DNA from: Acidimicrobiaceae bacterium
GTDB lineage: Bacteria; Actinomycetota; Acidimicrobiia; Acidimicrobiales; Aldehydirespiratoraceae
DNA: 35,253 bases
Assembly (NCBI GenBank): GCA_002694825.1
Contig: NZNH01000084.1
Span: 2,076-37,328 of the forward strand
Reading direction: 5' to 3'
Part shown: positions 6,818 to 14,922 of the stretch, piece by piece
Numbering within the stretch: position 1 is the first letter of the stretch
Layout: each line of letters starts with the position of its first letter
Notes under the pieces: generated by a model
Seen by the model: only the letters and a program-made list of their open reading frames with translations
Database searches by the model: none
Told to the model about the DNA's origin: nothing
Program-made: the position numbers and the translations under genes

Positions 6818-8578
6818 ATGAACCCGGCATCGTCTGACAACCAGACCGCACCTGCTGCGACCGCCTCACCGCCACGTGGGGGCACCATGCCCTTCGAGAA
6901 GTACCGGCCCTATCCGGCCGTGGAACTTCCCGATCGCACCTGGCCGGACAAGCGGCTCGAGTCCGCCCCGATCTGGTGCTCGGTCGATCTTCGCGACGGC
7001 AACCAGGCGCTGGTCGACCCGATGGACTCCGTGCGCAAGCGTCGCATGTGGGACCGTCTCGTCGAGATCGGCTTCACCGAGATCGAGGTCGGCTTCCCCG
7101 CTGCGTCGCAGACCGACTTCGACTTCGTGCGTGAGTTGATCGAAGGCGACCTCATCCCCGACGGCGTCACCATCCAGGTCCTCACCCAGTGCCGCGAGGA
7201 CCTCATCCGCCGCACCTTCGAGTCGATCGAGGGCGCCAAGAGCGCCATCGTGCACTTCTACAACTCGACCTCGACCACCCAGCGTCGCGTCGTGTTCCGC
7301 ACCGACCGGGCCGGCATCATCGACATCGCCGTCCAAGGCGCCAAGCTCTGCAAAGAGCTCCGCGATGCCGATGCGAACCCTGAGCGCATCCGCTTCGAGT
7401 ACTCGCCCGAGTCCTACACCGGCACTGAGCCCGACTTTGCCGTCGAGGTCTGCGAGGCGGTCATGGACATCATCGAGCCGACCCCCGACAACCCGCTCAT
7501 CTTCAACCTTCCGGCGACGGTCGAGATGTCGACCCCCAACCTCTACGCCGACATGATCGAACGCTTTCTGCGCGACGTGAAGAACCGCGACTCGATCATC
7601 CTTTCGCTCCACCCGCACAACGACCGCGGCACGGGTGTCGCTGCCGCCGAGCTCGGCATGATGGCCGGCGCCGACCGGGTCGAGGGCACGCTCTTCGGAA
7701 ACGGCGAGCGCACCGGCAACGTCGATGTGGTCACGATCGCCCTCAACATGTTCACCCAGGGCGTCGATCCCGAACTCGATTTCTCCGACATCGAGGAAGC
7801 CCGGCGCGTGTACGAGTTCTCCAACCGCATGACCCTGCCGGACCGGCAGCCCTACGTCGGCGATCTCGTCTTCACCGCCTTCTCCGGTTCGCACCAAGAC
7901 GCCATCAAGAAGGGCATGGCCGACATCTACGATGTGCAGCCCGGCGAGCCGCTCGAGGGCGAGTACGACACGTGGGACGTGCCGTATCTGCCGATCGATC
8001 CCCGTCACCTCGGCCGCAGCTACGAGGCCGTGATCCGGGTCAACAGCCAGTCCGGCAAGGGCGGTGTGGCCTATGTGCTGCTGCACGAGTACGGCCTCGA
8101 CCTTCCTCGTCAGCTCCAGGTCGACTTCGCCAAGAAGATCCAGGCCGTCACCGAGGACACCGGCACCGAGATCACCTCGTACGAGATCCACCGACGGTTC
8201 ATGAGTGCCTATGTCGAGCCGGTGAGTCCGAAGGTCGAGATCATCGGGCATCGGTCGTCGAGCGACACCCTCGAGTCCGGCACGACGACGATGGAAGCGA
8301 AGCTCATCGTCGACGGCAAGGAACAGATGGTGATGGGTGAGGGCAACGGCCCGATCGATGCCTTCGTCGCAGCGCTCACCGGTGCCGGCCTCTTCGAGGG
8401 CAAGGTCGCCGACTACAGCGAGCACACGATGGGCACCGGCTCTGACGCCACCGCCGTCGCCTATGTCGAGATCGACACGGGCGGCCGGGACACCACCTGG
8501 GGGGTCGGCATGCACGAATCGATCGTGTCGGCCTCGCTCCGGGCGATCGTCTCGGCGGTCAACACCCTCCGGAGCTGA
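6818..8578 (+). CDS. leuA: 2-isopropylmalate synthase
   Basis: A 586-residue cytosolic enzyme catalysing the first committed step of leucine synthesis: acetyl-CoA plus 2-oxoisovalerate to 2-isopropylmalate. The TIM barrel begins with the metal/substrate motif SVDLRDGNQAL (Arg59, Asp60) and carries the divalent-metal pair HPHND (His265, His267) and GNGERTGNVD. Residues from about 430 to the end form the LeuA dimer regulatory domain that mediates leucine feedback, including SGTTTMEAKL and a GEGNGPIDA loop. The length matches the long actinobacterial form. ATG 6818 has GGGAG at 6807-6811; a second in-frame ATG at 6887 begins MPFEKYRPYP and could also be used. Expression is controlled by the upstream leucine attenuator. 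Confidence 0.97.
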   Translation: MNPASSDNQTAPAATASPPRGGTMPFEKYRPYPAVELPDRTWPDKRLESAPIWCSVDLRDGNQALVDPMDSVRKRRMWDRLVEIGFTEIEVGFPAASQTDFDFVRELIEGDLIPDGVTIQVLTQCREDLIRRTFESIEGAKSAIVHFYNSTSTTQRRVVFRTDRAGIIDIAVQGAKLCKELRDADANPERIRFEYSPESYTGTEPDFAVEVCEAVMDIIEPTPDNPLIFNLPATVEMSTPNLYADMIERFLRDVKNRDSIILSLHPHNDRGTGVAAAELGMMAGADRVEGTLFGNGERTGNVDVVTIALNMFTQGVDPELDFSDIEEARRVYEFSNRMTLPDRQPYVGDLVFTAFSGSHQDAIKKGMADIYDVQPGEPLEGEYDTWDVPYLPIDPRHLGRSYEAVIRVNSQSGKGGVAYVLLHEYGLDLPRQLQVDFAKKIQAVTEDTGTEITSYEIHRRFMSAYVEPVSPKVEIIGHRSSSDTLESGTTTMEAKLIVDGKEQMVMGEGNGPIDAFVAALTGAGLFEGKVADYSEHTMGTGSDATAVAYVEIDTGGRDTTWGVGMHESIVSASLRAIVSAVNTLRS

Positions 8579-8695
8579 ACCAAACCGGTCGCCGAGCGCG
8601 TCCACGCTGCGCTTCGGAACTTGCTCGGCGTCGCGGAAACGTGTGGGATTCCTCTCGAAGAAGCGACCGATGCCCGCTGCCGGGCGAGGAGTCCC

Positions 8696-9670
8696 ATGGC
8701 CTACACCGTCTTTCGACTGAATCATGTCCATCCGGACCCGAGTGACGGCTCCGAGATGAGCGACCGGTATCGAGCAGCGCTCGACATGGTCGAGTTCCTC
8801 GATCAACGAGGCCTCAACGCCGTGCAGTTCGACGAGCACCATGTCAGCAGCACGGGCTGGTCACCGACCCCGATGATGAGCGCCGGCATGGTCCTGGCGC
8901 GCACCGAGAACGTGCTGTGCATGATCGGAGCGCTCCTGCTCCCGCTCCACGACCCGATCCGGGTCGCTGAGGATCTCGCGGTGCTCGACCTCGTCGGGAA
9001 GGGACGAATCGTCGTCACGATGGGCCTGGGCTACCGGCCGCTCGAGTACACGGCGATGGACAAGGAATGGAGCCGCCGCGGCAAGATCATGGACGAGTCG
9101 CTCGACGTGCTGATGAAGGCGTGGACGGGCGAACCGTTCGAACACCATGGCGAGACGGTGCAGGTGCTGCCGAAGCCGTTCACCTCGCCGCACCCCCAGA
9201 TCATGATCGGAGGATCAGCGAAGGCATCGGCCCGCCGAGCCGCCCGCCTCGGTCTGCCCCTCTACATGAACGGCAACCCGCCAGGGATCAAGGAGCTCTA
9301 CGAGGAGCTGTGCGCCGAGAACGGCACCGTGCCGTTCTGCATCGCCCCCGAAGAGGCGCCGCAGCTGTTCATCACCGAAGACCCCGACCGCGCCTGGGCC
9401 GAACTGGGCGAGCATTTCATGCTCGAGGCCCGCACCTACGCCGATTGGCAGCCCGAGGGTCAGAACTCACCGGTGCACTCGCATGCGATGACGGTCGACG
9501 ATCTGCGCGAGGAGGGCATCTACCGTTTCCTCACGCCGGATGAGGCTCGCGAGTTTGTCGCCGGTGCGGGGTCCTGCACGCTTCACCCGCTTGTCGGGGG
9601 GATGCCGATCGACGAGGCGTGGCGTTCGGTCGAACTCTTCGCCGACGCCGTGCTCAGCGGCGACTCGTGA
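8696..9670 (+). CDS. Luciferase-like (LLM) flavin-dependent monooxygenase
   Basis: A 324-residue TIM-barrel protein of the bacterial luciferase-like family. Supporting segments are AVQFDEHHVSSTGWSPTP, LPLHDPIRVAEDLAVLDLV and the HPQIMIGGSAKASARRAARLGLPL barrel end. The DEHH and PIRVAEDLAVLD motifs are typical of FMN- or F420-using members that oxidise small organic substrates. The open frame extends upstream to 8621, but ATG 8696 follows a good GAGGAG ribosome site at 8686-8691, and the protein then starts with the expected first beta strand. The 117 bp between leuA and this gene hold no obvious terminator. Its stop overlaps the next gene (GTGA). The substrate is unknown. Confidence 0.85.
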   Translation: MAYTVFRLNHVHPDPSDGSEMSDRYRAALDMVEFLDQRGLNAVQFDEHHVSSTGWSPTPMMSAGMVLARTENVLCMIGALLLPLHDPIRVAEDLAVLDLVGKGRIVVTMGLGYRPLEYTAMDKEWSRRGKIMDESLDVLMKAWTGEPFEHHGETVQVLPKPFTSPHPQIMIGGSAKASARRAARLGLPLYMNGNPPGIKELYEELCAENGTVPFCIAPEEAPQLFITEDPDRAWAELGEHFMLEARTYADWQPEGQNSPVHSHAMTVDDLREEGIYRFLTPDEAREFVAGAGSCTLHPLVGGMPIDEAWRSVELFADAVLSGDS

Positions 9671-10560
9671 CCGACTGGAACGACCTCTCCGCCCGAGGAG
9701 GCCGCGTCGGCCACGACCTCGTCGGGTGGGTCATGTGGGACGAACGGGCAAAGGCTGGTCTCGGCGAACTCGGCTTCCCCAACACCGGCGTCTGGATTGT
9801 GGCCTGGCGTCTCGCCGGGTTGGGCAACACGCCCCATCCCGTTGCGGCCGCGATGACCTATTCGATCCATCCCGACTTCATCGAGGCCATCCGAGGAACG
9901 ATCGACGCCGTCACCACCAACGACGCCGTGCTCGGCGTGCTCGACGATGCCATCGTGCCCGGGCTCGAGTCGATCGTGCCCGGCCTCGCTGCCGATCTCG
10001 GCGAACTGGCCGACGAGCTCTGGGCCGGGATCGATGCCATGTTCCACGGCATGCGGCCGTTCTTCTGCGCCTTCCGGGCGCGTCCACGACCCACCGACCG
10101 GGATCCGGCCCTGTCCGCCTGGCACGCCATCAACTGCATCCGTGAGCTGCGCGGCGACAACCACTGGGCGCTGCTCGCAAGCGAAGGGATCGACGACGTC
10201 GAGGCGGGCCTGCTCCACTCGGCGATGGTCGATGTCGACGAGTACGGCGGTGAGGAGTGGATCGCCCGCAGCCGAGGCGGCGACGATCAGTCGGTCGCAG
10301 CTGCGTGGTCCCGTCTCGAAGCCCGCGGGCTCGCGGTCGACGGGCGGCTGAGTGACGCCGGCCGATCCCTTCGGCTCGACCTCGAACGCCGAACTGACGA
10401 GCTCACCACACCCGTGTGGCAGGCGATCGGTGAGACGGCCACGGTGAAGCTGCTCGACCTCGTCGAACCTCACCAGGACGCGTTCGTTCAGCGGATCAAC
10501 GAAACGGCCGGCCCCCGCTGGATGCCCGCGGTCCGGCCGGGTGGTTCGGCAGTCGTCTGA
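9667..10560 (+). CDS. SCO6745/SalK-like family protein
   Basis: A 297-residue protein beginning at GTG 9667, inside the TGA of the monooxygenase gene, so the two are translationally coupled. Its central block, SAWHAINCIRELRGDNHWAL, and a later EEWIARSRGG ... RLEARGLAVDGRLSDAGRSL ... RRTDELTTPVWQ match my recollection of the actinobacterial SCO6745 (SalK-like) family. The family has no established activity, and a winged-helix-like segment is suggested around 215-245. The His/Arg-Gly-Asp-His cluster is the most conserved part and could be a ligand site. Coupling to an LLM oxidoreductase hints that the two act on the same compound; this is inference. Confidence 0.7.
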   Translation: MTDWNDLSARGGRVGHDLVGWVMWDERAKAGLGELGFPNTGVWIVAWRLAGLGNTPHPVAAAMTYSIHPDFIEAIRGTIDAVTTNDAVLGVLDDAIVPGLESIVPGLAADLGELADELWAGIDAMFHGMRPFFCAFRARPRPTDRDPALSAWHAINCIRELRGDNHWALLASEGIDDVEAGLLHSAMVDVDEYGGEEWIARSRGGDDQSVAAAWSRLEARGLAVDGRLSDAGRSLRLDLERRTDELTTPVWQAIGETATVKLLDLVEPHQDAFVQRINETAGPRWMPAVRPGGSAVV

Positions 10561-10564
10561 CGGT

Positions 10565-11200
10565 TCAGAAAATCCCAGCGGCGAGCGCTGCGATCTCTGG
10601 CCCAGCCTTGTCGACCGACCCGCTGTCGAACGGTGGCTGCGGGTCGTATTCGATACCGAGCTGGATCGTCTTGGCCACGTCGTCGCCTGCGATCTGAGCG
10701 GCCAAGGTGAGCGCCATGTCGATACCGGCCGACACGCCGGCTGCCGTCACGTGCTTGCCATCGATGACGACCCGTTCGTCGCGCACCGGTGTGGCTCCGA
10801 ATCCCTCGAGGGCGTCGACGGCGGCCCAGTGTGAGGTCGCCCGCTTCCCGTTCAAGACGCCAGCTGATCCGAGGATCAGCGAACCCGTGCAGACCGAGGT
10901 GGTCCATGTGGAGTTGGCGTCGATCATGCGCACCCACTCCTGGATCTTCTCGTCGGCGGCGGCGGCGAACGTGCCGTCGACCCCGCCGGGTACGACGAGG
11001 ATGTCGGCTGCGTCGACCTGATCGATCGTGTGGGTGGCGGTGAGCCCGAGGACACCGGTGTCGGCCATGAACGGCCCCGTGGTCGTGCCGACGCTGATCG
11101 CCTCCGCCTCGGGAAGGCGGCTCAGAACGTCGTGCGGCCCGATGATGTCGAGGGTGGTGAGCCCTTCGTAGAGAAAGAACGCGATCCGCATGTTTTGCAT
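10565..11200 (-). CDS. DJ-1/PfpI-family isonitrile hydratase-like protein
   Basis: A 211-residue glutaminase-like-fold protein. The nucleophile elbow VCTGSLILGSAGVLNGKRAT carries Cys104-Thr105, and an Asp18 lies in GLTTLDIIGP. This Asp-Cys-Thr set matches isonitrile hydratase InhA, which hydrates isonitriles to N-substituted formamides, as does the following SHWAAVDAL segment. Related members instead act as transcription regulators with an added AraC domain, absent here. The open frame extends upstream, but ATG 11200 (or ATG 11191, three codons later) gives the correct family N-terminus RIAFFLYEG. It is divergent from the PhyH-like gene across only 31 bp. Isonitrile as substrate is by family and unproven. 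Confidence 0.75.
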   Translation of the reverse strand: MQNMRIAFFLYEGLTTLDIIGPHDVLSRLPEAEAISVGTTTGPFMADTGVLGLTATHTIDQVDAADILVVPGGVDGTFAAAADEKIQEWVRMIDANSTWTTSVCTGSLILGSAGVLNGKRATSHWAAVDALEGFGATPVRDERVVIDGKHVTAAGVSAGIDMALTLAAQIAGDDVAKTIQLGIEYDPQPPFDSGSVDKAGPEIAALAAGIF

Positions 11201-11231
11201 CGTCTCACGTCGCTGCCTCACACTGCGAGCC

Positions 11232-12104
11232 ATGGAGATCGTCCACCTGCCCTCGTCCGCCTCCGGCGCTGAGATCGCAGAGGTGCTTCGCCGCGACGGT
11301 GCCGTCGTCGTCGACGAGATGGTCGACCCCGGCCTCCTCGACCGCTTTTTCGACGAGATGCAGCCTTTCGTCGACGCCACTCCCAACGGCAGCGACGGGT
11401 TCACCGGGTTCACCACCCGACGCACCGGTGGCCTGCTCGCCCGCTCGGCAACGGCGCAGGAGCTCGTGATGCACCCCTCGGTCATCGCCACGTGCGACGA
11501 CTTCCTCGGGCACGTCACCAGTTACCAACTCCACCTCACCCAGATCATCGACATCGGCCCGGGCGGCGAGGCGCAGCCGATCCATCGGGACCAGTGGGCG
11601 TTCGACTTCTTTCCGTTCCCCACCGGCTACGACGTGCAGTGCAACACGATCTGGGCCGGCGACGACTTCACCGAGGAAAACGGTGCGACCCGCATTGTGA
11701 TCGGGAGCAACCAACTCGAAGACGGGCTGCGATTCACCCTTGAGGACTCGATCCCCGCCGAGATGACGAAGGGCTCGGTGCTCTTCTACAGCGGCAGCGT
11801 TTACCACGGCGGTGGCGCCAACGACTCCGATGCGAATCGCCGAGCGATCAACATCACCTACAACGTGAGCTTCCTCCGTCAGGAGGAAAATCAGTACCTG
11901 TCGGTGCCACGCGAGCAGGCGGCCACGTTCCCCGAGCCGCTCCAGCGGCTGATGGGCTACCAGATGGGGGCCTACGCACTCGGCTACATCGACGACCTGC
12001 GCGATCCGATCAACGTGCTCACCGGAGAGCAATCGAACGAGGTGTCGTTCGCCGGCGAATCCGAGGACGCCCGGGCGACGGTGGAAGCGCGCCAACAGCG
12101 GTAG
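11232..12104 (+). CDS. Phytanoyl-CoA dioxygenase (PhyH) family protein
   Basis: A 290-residue Fe(II)/2-oxoglutarate-dependent oxygenase. The iron-binding triad is visible as HRD (His118, Asp120 in EAQPIHRDQWAFDFF) and the distal His192 in SVYHGGGANDSD. The 2-oxoglutarate-binding Arg is 203 or 204 in ANRRAINI. The double-stranded beta-helix strands around them (DVQCNTIWAGDDFTEENGA, KGSVLFYSG) are typical. PhyH enzymes hydroxylate acyl-CoA thioesters or free small molecules. ATG 11232 was chosen over the longer frame because upstream sequence would run into the divergent InhA-like gene and reads poorly. The neighbouring acyl-CoA synthetase is convergent, so an acyl-CoA substrate is plausible but unproven. 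Confidence 0.85.
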   Translation: MEIVHLPSSASGAEIAEVLRRDGAVVVDEMVDPGLLDRFFDEMQPFVDATPNGSDGFTGFTTRRTGGLLARSATAQELVMHPSVIATCDDFLGHVTSYQLHLTQIIDIGPGGEAQPIHRDQWAFDFFPFPTGYDVQCNTIWAGDDFTEENGATRIVIGSNQLEDGLRFTLEDSIPAEMTKGSVLFYSGSVYHGGGANDSDANRRAINITYNVSFLRQEENQYLSVPREQAATFPEPLQRLMGYQMGAYALGYIDDLRDPINVLTGEQSNEVSFAGESEDARATVEARQQR

Positions 12105-12161
12105 CTCCAGCACGCTTCGAGGTGCTCACCAGCGCTGCTGGGGCCAGTGGGCTGCGCCGCT

Positions 12162-13655
12162 TCAGATCTTGCGGTCGTGGCCTTCCCAGTACGGGTCACG
12201 CAACGACGAGAGGTACAGCTTGCCGTTCGGTTGGCGGGGGAGTGACTCGTGAACGTCGATCGAACGCGGCACCTTGTGGCGTCCGAGGCGTTCGCGGGCG
12301 AAGTCGATGAGTTCGGTGTCGGTGACCGTCTCACCAGCAGCGAACTCCACCGCCGCTCTGACCTGTTCGCCCCACTCCTCGTCGGGGATGCCGAACACCG
12401 CGACATCGAGCACGGCTGGGTGTTCGAGCAAGGCTTGCTCGACCTCGGCCGGATACACGTTGACCCCACCGGTGATGATCATGTTCGTGGCCCGGTCGGC
12501 GAGGAAGATCCACCCCTCGTCGTCGACGTGGCCCATGTCGCCGAGGGTGAAGACCCCGGGTCGGAGATAGCTGGAGGCCGTCTTCTCCGGCGCATTCCAG
12601 TAGGCGAACGGTTCGGGCTTGTTCGGCGTGTGGCAGAACAGTCGTCCGACCTTGCCAGGAGGAAGCGTTGCGCCGGTGTCGTCCACGGCGAAGACCTCGA
12701 AACCGGGCACCGGTCGCCCGACCGTGCCGGGATGCGCCAGCCAGTCGGCGGAATCGACCCGGGTGAACACGCCCGCTTCCGAAGTCCCCCAGTACTCGAC
12801 CAGGATCGGACCCAGCCAGTCGATCATCTGGCGTTTCACCGCCGGCGCAATCGGTGCGGCCCCATGAAGGACGATGTCGAGCGACGAAAGATCGCGCAGC
12901 CGAGCGCTCTCGTTGAGCCGCAGCATCCGGACCATCATCGTCGGCACGAGATGTGTGCGGCGGACCTGCTCCTGCTCGATCAACTCGAGGGTGCGGGCTG
13001 CGTCGAACTTCCGCATGATCCGCAGCGTCGCCCCGTTGCACAGATCGAAAAACGCGAAACCGCCGACGGCCGCGTGGTACGCCGGCCCGGTGACAAGGTG
13101 AATGCCCTCGCCCGTCATCGCAACGTCGTGGCCGGCGCTGCGCTGCACGGCGAGCATCTCGTCGAGTGCAGCGGGGATGGACCGCTTCACCCCTTTGGGA
13201 TGGCCGGTCGTGCCCGACGTGTAGGAGAAACGCGATCCTGCCGGAGCGTCGAGTGCAAACGGCGTGGGATCGCCCTCTGTGATCATCGTCTCGTACGGCT
13301 CGCCAAAGCAGATCGTCGTGATGTCGTCGGGGGCGAGGGACGCGAGCTCGTCCTCGGCGAAGATCATCGCCAGATCGGCGTCGCGGGCGACGTACGTCAC
13401 CTCGCTCGGTGCGAGCAGGCCGTTGATCGGCACGAGCCAGATGCCCGAGAGCATCGATGCAAGGTAGAGCTCGAAGAACTCGGCTCGGTTCTCGGTGAGC
13501 GTGCCGACATGACCACCAACGGGCACGCCGGCGGCGTGCATGGCCCGGCCGAGTCGAGTCGCCCGGTCGAGGAGTTCGGCGAAGGTGACCGTCGTCCCGA
13601 GGTCGTCGATCAGGGCGAGACGTTCGGGGTGGATGAGCGCAATGTCGACGGGCAT
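12162..13655 (-). CDS. AMP-forming acyl-CoA synthetase (FadD-like)
   Basis: A 497-residue member of the ANL superfamily, activating a carboxylic acid to acyl-AMP and then acyl-CoA. The ATP-binding loop YTSGTTGHPKG is at 145-155, followed by YWGTSEAG, the hinge region TLGDMGHVDDEGW, MIITGGVNVYPAEVE and the catalytic Lys479 in PNGKLYL. It shares a distinctive stretch with the synthetase at 30260-31810 (VPTMxVRMLxL and KRxMIDWxGP), showing that the two are paralogs. ATG 13655 overlaps the stop of the upstream VanY-type gene (ATGA). It is last in a seven-gene minus-strand run. Substrate chain length cannot be told; the short form suggests a small or ring-bearing acid. Confidence 0.9.
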   Translation of the reverse strand: MPVDIALIHPERLALIDDLGTTVTFAELLDRATRLGRAMHAAGVPVGGHVGTLTENRAEFFELYLASMLSGIWLVPINGLLAPSEVTYVARDADLAMIFAEDELASLAPDDITTICFGEPYETMITEGDPTPFALDAPAGSRFSYTSGTTGHPKGVKRSIPAALDEMLAVQRSAGHDVAMTGEGIHLVTGPAYHAAVGGFAFFDLCNGATLRIMRKFDAARTLELIEQEQVRRTHLVPTMMVRMLRLNESARLRDLSSLDIVLHGAAPIAPAVKRQMIDWLGPILVEYWGTSEAGVFTRVDSADWLAHPGTVGRPVPGFEVFAVDDTGATLPPGKVGRLFCHTPNKPEPFAYWNAPEKTASSYLRPGVFTLGDMGHVDDEGWIFLADRATNMIITGGVNVYPAEVEQALLEHPAVLDVAVFGIPDEEWGEQVRAAVEFAAGETVTDTELIDFARERLGRHKVPRSIDVHESLPRQPNGKLYLSSLRDPYWEGHDRKI

Positions 13656-14851
13656 CAGCCGCCCGTCGTCGACCAGTGCCAGGGCTCACTCGGGAGGTTG
13701 TAGAAGCCGAACTGTGGGGCGACCTCGGCGAGGGCACGGAACACGTCGCTGTTCCGGGTGCGCAGAACTCGACCGTTGAGGGTGAAATCGATCGCCAGAC
13801 CGACCTCATGCTGGCTCAGGCCAGGCCGGGCTGTCGGCGGGCGGCACCGACTCGCCGGCATCTCCCAGATCGCATAGTCCGAGGTACCGCAGTTGGCTCG
13901 CCGAAGGCGAATTTGACTCTCAATGCTGCGGTAGCCGCCGCCGCCGAGGTTGAAGCCCCGAGCCGACATGGCGGCGAGGATGCCGCGCACCTGGTCCTCG
14001 ACCAGAACGTTGACGGTAATGCCGCCGACCGTCACGAGTTCGATATCGGAATCGGGGGGCACCGTGACGCTGCCACCACCGGGCGGGATGCGATTGGCGA
14101 TCGCGTCGGCGATGCGTTGCTCCTCGACACGGATCTGCTCGGAGAGCTCGGCTTCGAGCGCCTCAAGCGCGACCGCCTCGCCAAGACGACGCTCCTGACG
14201 CTCGATTGCCTCGAGAAGAAGCTGGTCCTCGATGGCGAGGGCGGTCTCAAGTTCGGCGAGACGGAACCGCATCTCCTCGCGGTTGCTCTCGGCTTCGACA
14301 GCGGCTTGTTCGGCGAGCAGGCGCTGGAACTCAAGCTCGGCCCCGATCGATCGCAGGTTGTCGAGTCCTTCGAGGCTGGTGCCGGTGCCAATCTCCGCCA
14401 GCGTCTCGGCCCGTGAGGCCTCCCACGGGTCGTCGCCGAGGGCCTCGAGATCATCGAAGCCCTGGAAGGAGACATAGCTATCGATCACGGCGTTCTGCAG
14501 GTCGATGCGAGCCTGTTCCTCTTGAACCTCGAGATCGATGATCGCCGCAAGCGCGGCGGCCTGGGCCTCGTCGGCGTCGATGACGGCTCGGTTGGCGGCC
14601 TCGACGGCGGCCTGCTGGGCGTCGACATTGGCCTGCGCGGCAGCGAGTGCGACCTCGAGATCGGCGACATCGGCAGTTGCTGCGTCGACCTCGCTTGCGA
14701 GTTCGGCAGCCTGGGCTTGGACCTCACGCCGCTCTTCGCGAAGTTCGTCGGGGGTCGCTGCGTCGACGACGGTCGCAAGCGTTGCCAGGGCCGCGACGGC
14801 TGCGAGGAAGGCCACTCGGCGGTGGCGAGCGAAGATCGGACCAGTATCCAT
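13655..14851 (-). CDS. Secreted coiled-coil protein with VanY-type D-Ala-D-Ala carboxypeptidase domain
   Basis: A 398-residue exported protein. ATG 14851 gives a signal peptide, with basic FARHRR then the hydrophobic stretch VAFLAAVAALATLATVV and a cleavage region near Ala31. Residues about 35-255 are very rich in Ala, Glu, Gln and Leu heptads, forming a long coiled coil. A Gly/Pro linker (NRIPPGGG) leads to a peptidase M15B/VanY domain: SQHEVGLAID (His348, Asp355) and EPWHW (His392), the zinc ligands, with a likely disulfide pair around CGTSDYAIWEMPASRC. The fold trims D-Ala from peptidoglycan stems. A coiled coil plus cell-wall hydrolase resembles envelope remodelling proteins regulated by FtsEX-type partners, but none are nearby. 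Confidence 0.85.
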   Translation of the reverse strand: MDTGPIFARHRRVAFLAAVAALATLATVVDAATPDELREERREVQAQAAELASEVDAATADVADLEVALAAAQANVDAQQAAVEAANRAVIDADEAQAAALAAIIDLEVQEEQARIDLQNAVIDSYVSFQGFDDLEALGDDPWEASRAETLAEIGTGTSLEGLDNLRSIGAELEFQRLLAEQAAVEAESNREEMRFRLAELETALAIEDQLLLEAIERQERRLGEAVALEALEAELSEQIRVEEQRIADAIANRIPPGGGSVTVPPDSDIELVTVGGITVNVLVEDQVRGILAAMSARGFNLGGGGYRSIESQIRLRRANCGTSDYAIWEMPASRCRPPTARPGLSQHEVGLAIDFTLNGRVLRTRNSDVFRALAEVAPQFGFYNLPSEPWHWSTTGG

Positions 14852-14922
14852 TTCGTCACACGTTCGTAACCGAACTGCGGAGACGATACTGCCGCGTGAC
14901 GGCCGAGTCACCCTCGGCGCAC

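Noticed and set aside
6866-8842. A 658-codon minus-strand open frame opposite leuA.
   Set aside because: leuA is unmistakable on the plus strand; the antisense product has an abnormal Asp/Val/His/Arg composition and no motif.
12109-12141. Two short hairpins (AGCAC/GTGCT and CCAGC/GCTGG) between the convergent PhyH-like and acyl-CoA synthetase genes.
   Set aside because: The stems are only 5 bp with no T tract; not enough to call a terminator.
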